DNA of 64,000 bases from Arsukibacterium tuosuense (lineage in GTDB: Bacteria > Pseudomonadota > Gammaproteobacteria > Enterobacterales > Alteromonadaceae): NCBI RefSeq assembly GCF_900215315.1, contig NZ_OBEB01000001.1, positions 909,571 to 973,570 of the forward strand. The letters are read 5' to 3'. This document shows positions 55,525 through 63,858 of the stretch, in pieces. The notes beneath the pieces were generated by a model. It searched no databases and had not been told where the DNA came from. It saw nothing but the letters and a program-made list of their open reading frames with translations. Each line of letters opens with the position of its first letter. Position 1 is the first letter of the stretch. The translations under genes were made by a program, and so were the position numbers.

Positions 55525-56609
55525 GCAGGGTCCAGTAAGTATAACAATTGTAGTAATGACCCCTGGTTTATTCTGGCTGAAACTGCAGTTTGTACTTTAG
55601 GTTTGGCATGAAACGCTACACCAAGTGCTGCCGTTTTTAACATTGGTAAATCATTAGCGCCATCACCAATAGCAACGGTCTGGCATGCTGCTATACCATA
55701 AGTTTCAGCCAGTAGGCTTACCGCTCTGGCTTTAGTATTGGCGTCAACTATATCGCCGACCACCTTGCCAGTTAATACGCCATTTTTAATTTCCAGTACA
55801 TTGGCAAAAGTGGCTGTCAGCGCTAATCGCTGCTGAAGTACATCAGTAAAGTAAGTAAAGCCTCCTGAGGCAATAGCAACCCGCCATTGTTGTTGCTGCA
55901 AGGTGCTAACCAGCTCGGTTAAACCCGGCATCAGGGGTAAATCGTCTAACACCCGCTGCAAAACTGATTGCGGCGCACCTTTTAATGCTGCTACCCGCTC
56001 GGTTAAACTGGCTGCAAAATCCAGCTCGCCATTCATCGCCCGCGCAGTAATAGCAGCCACCTGTGGACCCACGCCGGCCAGCGCAGCAATTTCATCAATA
56101 CACTCAATACTGATAGCGGTAGAGTCCATATCCATTACCAGCAAGCCAGGTTTTGATAACGTTACTCCCTGGTCCAGATAAACCAATTCAATCTGCTGCT
56201 CAGCAGCAAAAGCAAATAAACGCTGCTGCAGCTCAGCTGATAGCGCAGCAGTGAGCTGAATAAGCACGCCTGCGGGTAATTGTGGATGTGGTTGTAGCAA
56301 TGAAGCTATTATGCCGGTATCCGTCGGGATTAACCGGCAAAATTCGTAAAGTAGTGCGCCATCTACCGGCTTGCCAAACAAACGGATTGAATAACCACTC
56401 AGCTCCGCTGGCTTGATGGGCTCTGGTGTAGCGTCAACCCCTGACTTTACGGACGGCGTTTTTTGCAAAAGCAGCTGCGGACCATCGGCTTGAAGCCGTA
56501 GCGCAGAGTGCTCAGTCAATAGTGTGGTGATGTACGCACCGGCCAGCTGCGTTGGCCTGACGGAAATTGAAAACGACAATGGGTAACCTATACTTGAAGT
56601 TAATACCAT
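55521..56609 (-). CDS. serB: Phosphoserine phosphatase
   Basis: SerB hydrolyses phosphoserine in the last step of serine synthesis. The 362-residue protein has an N-terminal regulatory region of about 150 residues and a HAD core with VMDMDSTAISIECIDEIA (nucleophile Asp in DMDST), the GGFTYFTDVL motif, and GDGANDLPMLKTAALGVAFHAKP. It is somewhat longer than the E. coli enzyme (322) because of the N-terminal part. Divergent from the ytjB-like gene with only 49 bases between them. Confidence 0.96.
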   Translation of the reverse strand: MVLTSSIGYPLSFSISVRPTQLAGAYITTLLTEHSALRLQADGPQLLLQKTPSVKSGVDATPEPIKPAELSGYSIRLFGKPVDGALLYEFCRLIPTDTGIIASLLQPHPQLPAGVLIQLTAALSAELQQRLFAFAAEQQIELVYLDQGVTLSKPGLLVMDMDSTAISIECIDEIAALAGVGPQVAAITARAMNGELDFAASLTERVAALKGAPQSVLQRVLDDLPLMPGLTELVSTLQQQQWRVAIASGGFTYFTDVLQQRLALTATFANVLEIKNGVLTGKVVGDIVDANTKARAVSLLAETYGIAACQTVAIGDGANDLPMLKTAALGVAFHAKPKVQTAVSARINQGSLLQLLYLLDPA

Positions 56610-56658
56610 GGCATGCTTAGCGCATCCGGGCCAGCAGCAGTTGTTTGTTTAAAAAAAT

Positions 56659-57246
56659 ATGCAGAACAATATCGCAATACCAAGCTCCACTTCAAGTTTT
56701 ATTAAGCTGGTTCAATTAGCTATTGCGGTAGTTGGTATTTGGTTCGTATTGCATAGTTGGGTTCAAACCAGTCAGCAGGGGCAGGCCATTCTGCAAAGCC
56801 AGGCTGAACAATTGATGCGGGAGAATTTGCTTACCTTGTCGCAGGCTGCAGCTTATCTGATAGAAAATGATCAGTTAGATGGTCTGGAACAATTGACCCG
56901 CAATATTGCTGCCAGCCCTTTTCTGTACGACGTAGTGTTTTACGACAGTAATGGGGTGCGTATCAGCTGGTCCGAAGCAAGTGCCGCGGCCAGAGTAATG
57001 TATGGTAAGTTTGCCAGCCAACCTCTAGTGCCTCTGGTTCAGGAAATCCGCAGCGAGCAGCAACTACTTGGTTATATTAAGATTAGCTTGCAACCTGATA
57101 CCAAGTTAAATCCAAGTTTTACCCGCTGGCAAAAACTGATGCAGCACTTGTTATTACTATTGCTGGTAACCGGCCTGATTGGATATTTGTTGCGTCGCAG
57201 TTTCTCGCGTTTATCCAGACAAAGCTTTCGCTTGACCAAGCCGTAA
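56659..57246 (+). CDS. YtjB/Smp-like membrane protein (AhpA family)
   Basis: The 195-residue protein has an N-terminal helix (about 16-32), a periplasmic domain of about 110 residues and a second helix (about 165-183), followed by a short basic tail. This is the architecture of E. coli YtjB (Smp), which also lies divergent from serB. The function is not clear. The last 36 bases overlap the end of the yjjV-like gene on the other strand. Confidence 0.82.
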   Translation: MQNNIAIPSSTSSFIKLVQLAIAVVGIWFVLHSWVQTSQQGQAILQSQAEQLMRENLLTLSQAAAYLIENDQLDGLEQLTRNIAASPFLYDVVFYDSNGVRISWSEASAAARVMYGKFASQPLVPLVQEIRSEQQLLGYIKISLQPDTKLNPSFTRWQKLMQHLLLLLLVTGLIGYLLRRSFSRLSRQSFRLTKP

Positions 57247-58035
57247 AACCTCAACCGAGTTTTGCCAAAGTGTTACAGCAATCTGTTCTGCGGATTCGGT
57301 TCTAAGTAAACAAAACTCTTCGAAAATACGGCACAACTGAGCGGGGGTGTTAATTTCCCCCTGAAAACCTGCCAGCGGCATCGCAGGCGCGTCGGTTTCC
57401 AGCACGAAACTACTCAATGGCAACTTTTGCACGGTGTTACGGGTTTTCTGAGCCCGTTCATAGGTTATAGTACCGCCAATACCCAACTTAAAACCCATAT
57501 CCAGAAAAGCCCCCGCTTGCTGCTGGCTGCCCGAGAATGCATGTAAGATGCCGCCTTCAGTAAACTGTTGTCTTTTCAGCTCTGCCAGCAGCTGGGGTTG
57601 GCTTTTACGGTGATGTAAAATTACTGGTTTAGCAAATTGTTTTGCCAGAGTAATCTGTGCTGCAAACAACTGTTGTTGTCTGTCAAATGTATCTTCAGCC
57701 AGCGCAAAGTCGAGGCCTATTTCACCTACAGCACATACTTCACCGGCATGCTGTTGCAGCAACTGATTAAGCCGCTCTATATCAACTAGCTTATGTTTAG
57801 CTGCCCACCAGGGGTGAATCCCCAGCGCGATATGCCAATTTGGTTGGCTATGATGCAAGTTAAGCAGATTATTCCAGGCGGCTTGTTCAACCGCCGGAAT
57901 AACTAAGGCAGAGACACCAGCATCTTGTGCTTGTTGCCAATGAAGTGCTTCCGCTTTAGCAAGCTCTGGTAAATCAAGATGGCAATGGCTGTCAAACAGC
58001 TTAACCGTGGCTTGCCTGACACTGGTTACGGGCAT
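57211..58035 (-). CDS. TatD-family metal-dependent hydrolase (YjjV-like)
   Basis: The 274-residue TIM-barrel protein has the TatD signature: DSHCHLDLPELAK, ALGIHPWW, VGEIGLDFA, VILHHRKSQPQL, LHAFSGSQQQ and FVLETDAPAMPLAGF. Members are metal-dependent nucleases or amidohydrolases. It overlaps the pdxH stop by 10 bases at its start and overlaps the ytjB-like gene at its end, so it closes the prfC-argS-pdxH run. Confidence 0.9.
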   Translation of the reverse strand: MPVTSVRQATVKLFDSHCHLDLPELAKAEALHWQQAQDAGVSALVIPAVEQAAWNNLLNLHHSQPNWHIALGIHPWWAAKHKLVDIERLNQLLQQHAGEVCAVGEIGLDFALAEDTFDRQQQLFAAQITLAKQFAKPVILHHRKSQPQLLAELKRQQFTEGGILHAFSGSQQQAGAFLDMGFKLGIGGTITYERAQKTRNTVQKLPLSSFVLETDAPAMPLAGFQGEINTPAQLCRIFEEFCLLRTESAEQIAVTLWQNSVEVLRLGQAKALSG

Positions 58036-58664
58036 AACCTTTCTATATCCCAGCTGTCATCGGCAGACTTACGGTACATAAAGCGATCATGCAGCCGGTG
58101 CTCGCCGCCCTGCCAGAATTCTATTTTGTGCGGCCGCACTAAAAAGCCGCCCCAGAACGATGGCAGTGGTACTTCACCGTGTTGAAACTTATGTTTAATC
58201 TCAGCAAATTTCTGCAGCAGCGCATGGCGGGTCGATACCGGTCGGCTTTGCTCTGATGCCCATGCTGCCAACTGGCTTTCTTTGGGCCGCGACAAAAAGT
58301 ATTTCATTACCTGGCTATTAGGCACCCGCTCGGCCGTACCATAGACAATAACCTGCCGCTCTAACGGGTGCCATGGGAAGTGCAGGCACACCTTAGGGTT
58401 AGCACCCAGCTCCGTTGCCTTGCGGCTGCCAAGGTTGGTGTAAAAGGTAAAGCCATCCTGATTAACATCTTTTAGCAATACCAGCCGCTGTGACGGCTGG
58501 CCTTCGCTGTCGACACTCGCTACACACATTGCCGTCGGGTCTGGCAGCTCTGCTGCTATGGCATCTTTCAACCACAACTCGAACTGGGCAATTGGATCTG
58601 AATTAAGCTTATCTGCATCCAACTTATCTTTAGTGTAACTGCGGCGAATATCGTCTATTTTCAT
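58026..58664 (-). CDS. pdxH: Pyridoxamine 5'-phosphate oxidase
   Basis: PdxH is an FMN enzyme that oxidises pyridoxine or pyridoxamine phosphate to pyridoxal phosphate. The 212-residue protein has the family features ARDA-like MCVASVDSEGQPSQRLVLLK, FYTNLGSRKATELGANP, GTAERVP, PKESQLAAWASEQSRPV and the C-terminal FWQGGEHRLHDRFMYRK. Its start overlaps the argS stop (TAATG). Confidence 0.97.
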   Translation of the reverse strand: MKIDDIRRSYTKDKLDADKLNSDPIAQFELWLKDAIAAELPDPTAMCVASVDSEGQPSQRLVLLKDVNQDGFTFYTNLGSRKATELGANPKVCLHFPWHPLERQVIVYGTAERVPNSQVMKYFLSRPKESQLAAWASEQSRPVSTRHALLQKFAEIKHKFQHGEVPLPSFWGGFLVRPHKIEFWQGGEHRLHDRFMYRKSADDSWDIERLCP

Positions 58665-60403
58665 TACATGCGCTCCATTACCTCAATACCCAGCAAGTCT
58701 AAGCCTTGCTGCAGTACTTTGGATGCTAAAATACTGAGCATTAAACGGCTGTCGCGTAATTCTGGTTCAACCCCCTCTTTAAGGATGGGGCAGGCCTCGT
58801 AGAAACTCATATACAAACTAGCCAGCTCATATAGATAGTTACACAGCAAATTTGGCTGGGCGTCTTTTATTACCATTTGCAGGGTTTCTTCCAGCCGCAG
58901 CAGCTTAACTGCCAGCTGTTTCTCCTGAACCGACTGAACCAGGATTTCTGCACTGAAATTATCAGCCACTTCAGCTTTACGCAAAATACTGCGCACCCGG
59001 GTATAAGCATATTGCAAATACGGCGCGGTGGCGCCTTCAAAGCTAAGCATGGCATCCCAGCTGAAAATATAGTCGCTGGTACGGTTTTTTGATAAGTCAG
59101 CAAATTTGACCGCGCCAATGCCTACTTTATTGGCAATCTCAGCAATTTCGTCAGCAGTTAAATCAGTGGCTTTATCCTGCAATACGGTATTAGCTCTTAC
59201 CACGGCTTCTTCCAGTAAGTCGGCCAGTTTAACGGTACCACCGGTGCGGGTTTTAAAAGGTTTGCCGTCTTCACCCATCATGGTGCCAAAGGGGCAGTGA
59301 TCATAAGCCGTATTATCTCGCAGGTATCCCGCTTTACGTGACACCAACTCGACCTGTTTAAAGTGCAGCGCCTGGCGCGCATCAGTAAAAATAATTATCC
59401 GGTCTGCTGCTAACTCATGACTGCGGTACTGACAAGCGGCCAGATCGGTAGTTGCATATAAAAAGCCACCACCGGTTTTCTGGACAATAAAGGGTGACGG
59501 ATTGCCTTCTTTGTCGGCCAGCTCAGTTAAAAACACCACCAACGCGCCCATGCTCTCAACAGCCAGCTTCTGCTGTTTTAAATCGTCGACGATGCCATGC
59601 AACATGCTGTTGTAAGCACTTTCTGGCTTAATATCAGCATGCTTCAATGTCACATTCAGTTTCTGATATACCTCGTCACTGTGTTTAATTGAGGTATCAA
59701 TAAACAGCTGCCACAGCTTTTGGCAGTGGCTGTCACCACTTTGCAGTTTCACTACATACTCGCGAGACTTATCGGCAAAGCCGGCTTCGTCATCAAAGCG
59801 TTTTTTTGCTTCGCGGTAAAAGTCCTCGAGATCGGCCAATGCCACCTGCTCTAAATCTACGCCGGCGGCTATCTTATCTTCCAGATGCGCAATCAGCATA
59901 CCAAACTGGGTACCCCAGTCGCCCATATGGTTCTGCCGAATGACTTTATCACCCCAGAATTCCAGGGTACGAACTACGGCATCGCCAATAATGGTTGAGC
60001 GTAAATGACCAACGTGCATCTCTTTGGCTAAGTTAGGCGCCGAGTAATCTACCACGACCGTTTGTGGCTGTTTATTAATACTAACCCCAAGACGCTTGTC
60101 GCCGGCAGCAAGCTTTAGCTGCTGCGCCAGCCAATCGGCTTTCAGCGACACATTAATAAAGCCCGGGCCGGCTATCTCTGCTTTCTCAGCAATATCGTTA
60201 AGATCGAGCAATGCCAGCAGTTTGCCAGCCAGCTCTCTGGGGTTGGTTTTTAGTAACTTAGCCGCGCCCATAGCGCCGTTTATCTGGTACTCACCAAACT
60301 CAGGCCTGGTACTTTGGGTCACCGCTGGATTTGTCCCTTCCGGTAAACCTAATGCAGTAAAGGCGGCTAAAGTTCTGTCAGTAAGAAGTTGCTTAATATT
60401 CAT
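58664..60403 (-). CDS. argS: Arginyl-tRNA synthetase
   Basis: This class I synthetase charges tRNA-Arg. The 579-residue protein has an N-terminal Add1-type domain, the HIGH motif as [12 protein letters not shown] in [14 protein letters not shown], and the C-terminal anticodon-binding helical domain. The KMSKS position reads [15 protein letters not shown], the relaxed form common in ArgRS. It is 12 bases after prfC and coupled to pdxH. Confidence 0.97.
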   Translation of the reverse strand: MNIKQLLTDRTLAAFTALGLPEGTNPAVTQSTRPEFGEYQINGAMGAAKLLKTNPRELAGKLLALLDLNDIAEKAEIAGPGFINVSLKADWLAQQLKLAAGDKRLGVSINKQPQTVVVDYSAPNLAKEMHVGHLRSTIIGDAVVRTLEFWGDKVIRQNHMGDWGTQFGMLIAHLEDKIAAGVDLEQVALADLEDFYREAKKRFDDEAGFADKSREYVVKLQSGDSHCQKLWQLFIDTSIKHSDEVYQKLNVTLKHADIKPESAYNSMLHGIVDDLKQQKLAVESMGALVVFLTELADKEGNPSPFIVQKTGGGFLYATTDLAACQYRSHELAADRIIIFTDARQALHFKQVELVSRKAGYLRDNTAYDHCPFGTMMGEDGKPFKTRTGGTVKLADLLEEAVVRANTVLQDKATDLTADEIAEIANKVGIGAVKFADLSKNRTSDYIFSWDAMLSFEGATAPYLQYAYTRVRSILRKAEVADNFSAEILVQSVQEKQLAVKLLRLEETLQMVIKDAQPNLLCNYLYELASLYMSFYEACPILKEGVEPELRDSRLMLSILASKVLQQGLDLLGIEVMERM

Positions 60404-60415
60404 ATCACCGGCCTG

Positions 60416-62002
60416 TTAGTGTTCACGGGTTTTCTGGAAAGAGATTTTCGGGTAGCGCTCAGTTGCCAGGTTCAGGTTAACCATCGTTGGCGCTATGTAG
60501 GTAAGATTATCACCGCCATCCAGTGCCAGGTTCGCGCTGGCTTTATTCTGAAACTCCTGCAAGGCCTTACCATCGTCGCTGTATACCCAGCGTGCTGTGG
60601 CGACGTTAACACTCTCATACAGGGCATCAACGTTGTACTCCGACTTTAAGCGGCTAACCACCACATCAAACTGCAGCACACCCACCGCGCCAACGATTAG
60701 ATCATTAGTATCCAGTGGCCGGAATACCTGTACCGCGCCCTCTTCCGACAATTGCACCAGGCCTTTAAGCAACTGTTTTTGTTTTAATGGGTCACGTAAC
60801 CGGATTCGGCGGAATAACTCAGGCGCAAAGTTTGGAATGCCGCTAAACTGCATATCCTCCCCAGTGGTGAAGGTGTCGCCAATTTTAATAGTGCCATGGT
60901 TATGTAAACCAATAATGTCGCCCGGGTAAGCTTCATCCAGATGCTCGCGATCGCCGGCCAGGAATGTCAGTGCTTGTGGGATCAGCACATCTTTGCCAAT
61001 CCGGACATGCCGCACTTTCATGCCTTTTTCATACTTACCGGAAACAATCCGTAAAAACGCCACCCGATCGCGGTGTTTCGGATCCATGTTGGCCTGAATT
61101 TTAAAAACAAAACCACTAAAACCAGGCTCGCCTGGCTCAACTTTACGGCTGTTAGTTAAACGGGATTGGGGCTTAGGTGCCCACTCCGTCAGGCCATCCA
61201 GCATATGATCAACACCAAAGTTACCAAGTGCTGTACCGAAAAACACCGGGGTAAGCTCGCCTTTAAGGAACATGTCCTGATCAAACTCATTACTGGCACC
61301 CTGTACCAGCTCCATCTCATCGCGTAGCTGTGCGGCGTAGTAACCTATTCGCTTATCCAGCTCCAAATTGTTAAGACCTTTTATAACATCTAAGTCCTGG
61401 ATGGTGTGGCCCATGCCCGACTTATACAAAATAATTTCATCCCGCAGAATATGATAAACACCTTTAAATTCTTTACCCGAGCCAATAGGCCAGGTAATGG
61501 GTGCGCAGGCGATTTTTAACACGCTTTCTACTTCATCGAGCAAATCGACCGGGTCGCGGATATCACGGTCCATCTTGTTCATAAAGGTGATGATAGGCGT
61601 ATCCCGCAGCCGGGTAACCTCCATCAGTTTAATAGTCCGGTCTTCAACACCTTTGGCGCCATCGATGACCATTAAACAGGAGTCTACTGCGGTTAAAGTA
61701 CGATAGGTATCTTCCGAAAAATCTTCGTGACCCGGGGTATCAAGCAGGTTTACCAGACAGTCATTATACGGAAACTGCATAACCGAGGTGGTAACAGAGA
61801 TACCACGTTCCTTCTCCATTTCCATCCAGTCAGAGGTCGCAAACTGGCCAGATTTTTTACCTTTTACTGTACCGGCTTTCTGGATCAGATGTCCAAAAAG
61901 TAGCACCTTTTCAGTGATGGTGGTTTTACCGGCATCGGGGTGCGAAATAATAGCGAAGGTACGTCTGCTGTCTATTTCATGCAGAAATTTATCTTTATTC
62001 AT
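60416..62002 (-). CDS. prfC: Peptide chain release factor RF3
   Basis: RF3 is the GTPase that recycles RF1/RF2. The 528-residue protein has [47 protein letters not shown] and [10 protein letters not shown], with RF3-type C-terminal domains. The start at 62002 ([17 protein letters not shown]) has GGA at ribosome distance; a TTG three codons earlier is unlikely. First gene of a prfC-argS-pdxH-yjjV run. Confidence 0.97.
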   Translation of the reverse strand: MNKDKFLHEIDSRRTFAIISHPDAGKTTITEKVLLFGHLIQKAGTVKGKKSGQFATSDWMEMEKERGISVTTSVMQFPYNDCLVNLLDTPGHEDFSEDTYRTLTAVDSCLMVIDGAKGVEDRTIKLMEVTRLRDTPIITFMNKMDRDIRDPVDLLDEVESVLKIACAPITWPIGSGKEFKGVYHILRDEIILYKSGMGHTIQDLDVIKGLNNLELDKRIGYYAAQLRDEMELVQGASNEFDQDMFLKGELTPVFFGTALGNFGVDHMLDGLTEWAPKPQSRLTNSRKVEPGEPGFSGFVFKIQANMDPKHRDRVAFLRIVSGKYEKGMKVRHVRIGKDVLIPQALTFLAGDREHLDEAYPGDIIGLHNHGTIKIGDTFTTGEDMQFSGIPNFAPELFRRIRLRDPLKQKQLLKGLVQLSEEGAVQVFRPLDTNDLIVGAVGVLQFDVVVSRLKSEYNVDALYESVNVATARWVYSDDGKALQEFQNKASANLALDGGDNLTYIAPTMVNLNLATERYPKISFQKTREH

Positions 62003-62104
62003 GGTATCCAATATCAGTTAACAACCAGAGCGCTGGCTGGCAAAGCAACGAAAAATAATTGTCGGGGATTATAGCAGCATCACTGCCGCTGGCACAGCAT
62101 GGGA

Positions 62105-62554
62105 TTAATTTGTAAAGCTAAGCGGTAAACACATCATTATGGCATCTTCTTTACCAGTAGCGCTGCTATAGTAGTTTGGCCGGCAGCCCGCCTCAATAAA
62201 ACCATGCTTCTGATACAGATGGATTGCAGACTGATTAGAAGCCCTTACTTCCAGCCAGGCCTCTGCAGCATTACGCTGCTCAGATTGTGTAATAAAATGA
62301 GCAAGCAACTTCCCTCCAAGCCCTTTACCTTGCACTTTGGCACTAACACAGATATTAAATAGCTGACTTTCAATGGCAATAAACTGGCCAAAATAAAAGC
62401 CCAACAGTTGATCATCATCGAACAAGCCAAAATTAAAATACTGGCTGCCGAAGCAGGATTTAAATACACCGTCAGTCCACGGATAACGATTCGCCACCGT
62501 TTCTATTGCCAGCAAAGCGGGAATATCTGAAAGCGTCAGGGGCTTAATCAGCAT
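62105..62554 (-). CDS. rimI: Ribosomal-protein-alanine N-acetyltransferase RimI
   Basis: RimI acetylates the N-terminus of ribosomal protein S18. The 149-residue GNAT protein has NICVSAKVQGKGLGGKLLAH (acetyl-CoA site), EVRASNQSAIHLYQKHGF and PNYYS with its conserved tyrosines. It overlaps the end of holD by 11 bases, the classical holD-rimI order. Confidence 0.95.
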   Translation of the reverse strand: MLIKPLTLSDIPALLAIETVANRYPWTDGVFKSCFGSQYFNFGLFDDDQLLGFYFGQFIAIESQLFNICVSAKVQGKGLGGKLLAHFITQSEQRNAAEAWLEVRASNQSAIHLYQKHGFIEAGCRPNYYSSATGKEDAIMMCLPLSFTN

Positions 62555-62891
62555 CGTCAGCTAAGTGTTGTTGCAACAATGCCCAAAGCTGTCGCTTAAT
62601 GGCGGCTTGTTGCAGTGCGGTAAGTGATGGGGTCACCAGTAGGCTACCGTTATCGTTAAGCGCACATTGGCTGCTAGCGGGGTCGAGTAGCCATTCAGAC
62701 ACAGCAGTCTGTGCTAGCAGGTGTTTAATATCAGAACTTAATAGACATTCGTCAGGCTGCAACAACTGCGCAGTATCTGAGGTTTCAATTGCAGCGTGAT
62801 TAGCTGACTCGGGAAAAAAAGACGACCGAGCATGCAGCGGTTTAATATTAAGCTGACGAAGTAACTGAGCCTGGCTTGCTGATATATTCAT
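62544..62891 (-). CDS. holD: DNA polymerase III psi subunit (HolD-like)
   Basis: HolD bridges the clamp loader to SSB. The 115-residue protein is divergent but fits the psi pattern: a short N-terminal LLRQLNIKPLHAR helix, a low-complexity middle and C-terminal TALQQAAIKRQLWALLQQH. The call leans on its position overlapping rimI. The start at 62891 is 12 bases from the tRNA-Trp 3' end with no clear ribosome site; the frame continues into the tRNA and that part is rejected. Confidence 0.8.
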   Translation of the reverse strand: MNISASQAQLLRQLNIKPLHARSSFFPESANHAAIETSDTAQLLQPDECLLSSDIKHLLAQTAVSEWLLDPASSQCALNDNGSLLVTPSLTALQQAAIKRQLWALLQQHLADDAD

Positions 62892-62903
62892 AATAAAGAG
62901 AAG

Positions 62904-62980
62904 TGGCAGGGGCAGAGGGATTCGAACCCCCAACCATCGGTTTTGGAGACCGCTGTTCTACCAATTGGAACTATGCCCCT
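62904..62980 (-). tRNA. trpT: tRNA-Trp (anticodon CCA)
   Basis: The minus strand gives a full cloverleaf with encoded CCA: 7-bp acceptor (AGGGGCA/TGCCCCT), D arm GTTC/GAAC, anticodon loop CTCCAAA, T loop TTCGAAT. It is 77 bases including CCA; the D loop has one extra C (CAATTGGTA) compared with E. coli tRNA-Trp. The basal pair of the anticodon stem looks like G-A. Confidence 0.96.
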
Positions 62981-62995
62981 AGCGTTGGAGGCGCC

Positions 62996-63023
62996 ATTAT
63001 ACAAAAGCCTGTTTAAAGGTAAA
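62996..63023 (-). promoter_or_regulatory. Sigma-70-type promoter of tRNA-Trp
   Basis: Minus-strand TTTACC (63018-63023) and a perfect TATAAT (62996-63001) are 16 bases apart. Transcription would start near 62989, nine bases before the tRNA, and run on into holD. Confidence 0.72.
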
Positions 63024-63111
63024 GCTAAAAAACGCGTCAGGTAGTTCAAATGCATATAAAACGTACATAGCAGACTAGGTTTAGTTAATTTAGCATAAAT
63101 GCCGACTAAAC

Positions 63112-63149
63112 AAATCCCCCTCAATCCCCCTTTTGCAAAGGGGGAGGTT
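63112..63149. repeat. CCCCC/GGGGG inverted repeat
   Basis: An 8-base perfect stem (63126-63133 with 63137-63144, loop TGC) follows a second C-run at 63116-63120. It resembles the CCTCCCC-type dyads common in intergenic DNA of this group. No T-run makes a clear terminator. Apart from this, 63024-63209 holds nothing I can assign. Confidence 0.55.
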
Positions 63150-63209
63150 ATTACGAGCCCGAAGCTGTCATCGACTAAATATATGATAGATATTTAATAC
63201 GCAGAATCA

Positions 63210-63291
63210 GCATGGCGACTAAAACGCCGGGAGCGTTTTAGGACTGCCGCAGGCAGGTCCCAACGGGACGAGCCCCAGGGATGGGGCGAGC
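63210..63291. repeat. Hairpin-array unit 1
   Basis: GCATGGCGAC is followed by four perfect hairpins: 63220-63240 (8-bp stem, CGGGA loop), 63244-63256 (CTGCC/GGCAG, loop GCA), 63257-63269 (GTCCC/GGGAC, loop AAC) and 63272-63287 (GCCCC/GGGGC, loop AGGGAT). The same series recurs in the next two units. Confidence 0.8.
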
Positions 63292-63379
63292 ACTAAAACG
63301 CCGGGAGCGTTTTAGGACGTCGCGTGCGACGGCCCGAAGGGCGAAACACAGGGGTTGGCTTGTCAAAAGACCGACATCA
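63292..63379. repeat. Hairpin-array unit 2
   Basis: The first 27 bases repeat unit 1 (63218-63244) exactly, including its first hairpin. Then come 63318-63331 (CGTCGC/GCGACG) and 63332-63342 (GCCC/GGGC, loop GAA). The place of the fourth hairpin reads AGGGGT and pairs poorly, so this copy looks decayed. Confidence 0.72.
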
Positions 63380-63524
63380 GTGTACTACTCTCGCATGGCG
63401 ACAAATTCGTCAGGAACGAATTTGGACTGCCGCAGGCAGGTCGCGAAGCGATGCAGGCCAGGGATGGTCTGCACAATGCCACACCCCGCAGGGGCTGTGG
63501 CCGGCGTGGGAGAGCAGTACACCC
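63380..63524. repeat. Hairpin-array unit 3 with outer stem derived from 5S rRNA
   Basis: The left arm (63380-63401) is identical to bases 63592-63613 of the 5S gene and pairs with 63503-63522. Inside lie 63403-63423 (AAATTCGT/ACGAATTT, loop CAGGA), 63427-63439 (same as unit 1), 63441-63451 (TCGC/GCGA, loop GAA), 63453-63472 (GCAGGCC/GGTCTGC, loop AGGGAT) and 63479-63500 (CCACACCCC/GGGGCTGTGG). Confidence 0.78.
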
Positions 63525-63540
63525 GCGCAGCGGATAAAGC

Positions 63541-63566
63541 AAAAAGCCCACTCGATTGAGTGGGCT
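63541..63566 (-). terminator. rrn operon terminator after 5S rRNA
   Basis: A perfect 8-base stem (63546-63553 with 63558-63565) with a GATT loop is followed by TTTTT on the minus strand, 16 bases after the 5S 3' end. Confidence 0.9.
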
Positions 63567-63581
63567 CTTTGGCTTTATTGG

Positions 63582-63700
63582 GAGCCTGGCGGTGTACTAC
63601 TCTCGCATGGCGAATGCCACACTACCATCGTCGCAGCTGCGTTTCACTTCTGAGTTCGGAATGGGATCAGGTGGGTCCACAGCGCTATTGCCACCAGGCA
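63582..63700 (-). rRNA. rrf: 5S ribosomal RNA
   Basis: The 119-base minus-strand sequence begins TGCCTGGTGGCAATAGCGCT, contains CCCATTCCGAACTCAGAAGT and ends CGCCAGGCTC, closely following the E. coli 5S rRNA. Terminal pairing TGCCTGG/CCAGGC is intact. Ends are estimated to within a few bases. Confidence 0.97.
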
Positions 63701-63858
63701 AAAAACTGTATGGAACATGCTTTAACGCCCTTCAGTGCGGCACTCTTGTGCTTTTTTGTCTGGTCAATTCCATGACAGGAATTGATAAAAACATGTTCCT
63801 ATATTTAGCAAGCTGATTAAGTTCTCACACTGTACTTCTAAAACATCTTGGGCGTTGT
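63701..63858 (-). other. 23S-5S rRNA spacer
   Basis: The 158-base spacer carries no tRNA. It contains processing-type complementarity only (for example AATTCC...GGAATT near 63765-63783). No open frame in it is credible. Confidence 0.85.

Noticed and set aside
62888..63124. 78-codon minus-strand frame covering the tRNA-Trp gene
   Set aside because: It is an accidental frame through a tRNA and its promoter.
63112..63149. C/G-rich dyad as the terminator of the rrn operon
   Set aside because: A better terminator with a T-run lies directly after 5S at 63541-63566, and this dyad has no T-run on either side.
63218..63318. Two identical 27-base repeats separated by 47 bases as a CRISPR array
   Set aside because: Only two exact copies exist, the third unit has a different stem, the 'spacer' is itself a hairpin series repeated elsewhere, and no cas genes are present.
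63281..63816. Several open frames of 60-110 codons across the repeat array, 5S gene and spacer
   Set aside because: They run through rRNA and palindromic repeats in multiple frames at once, with no ribosome sites or protein-like composition.
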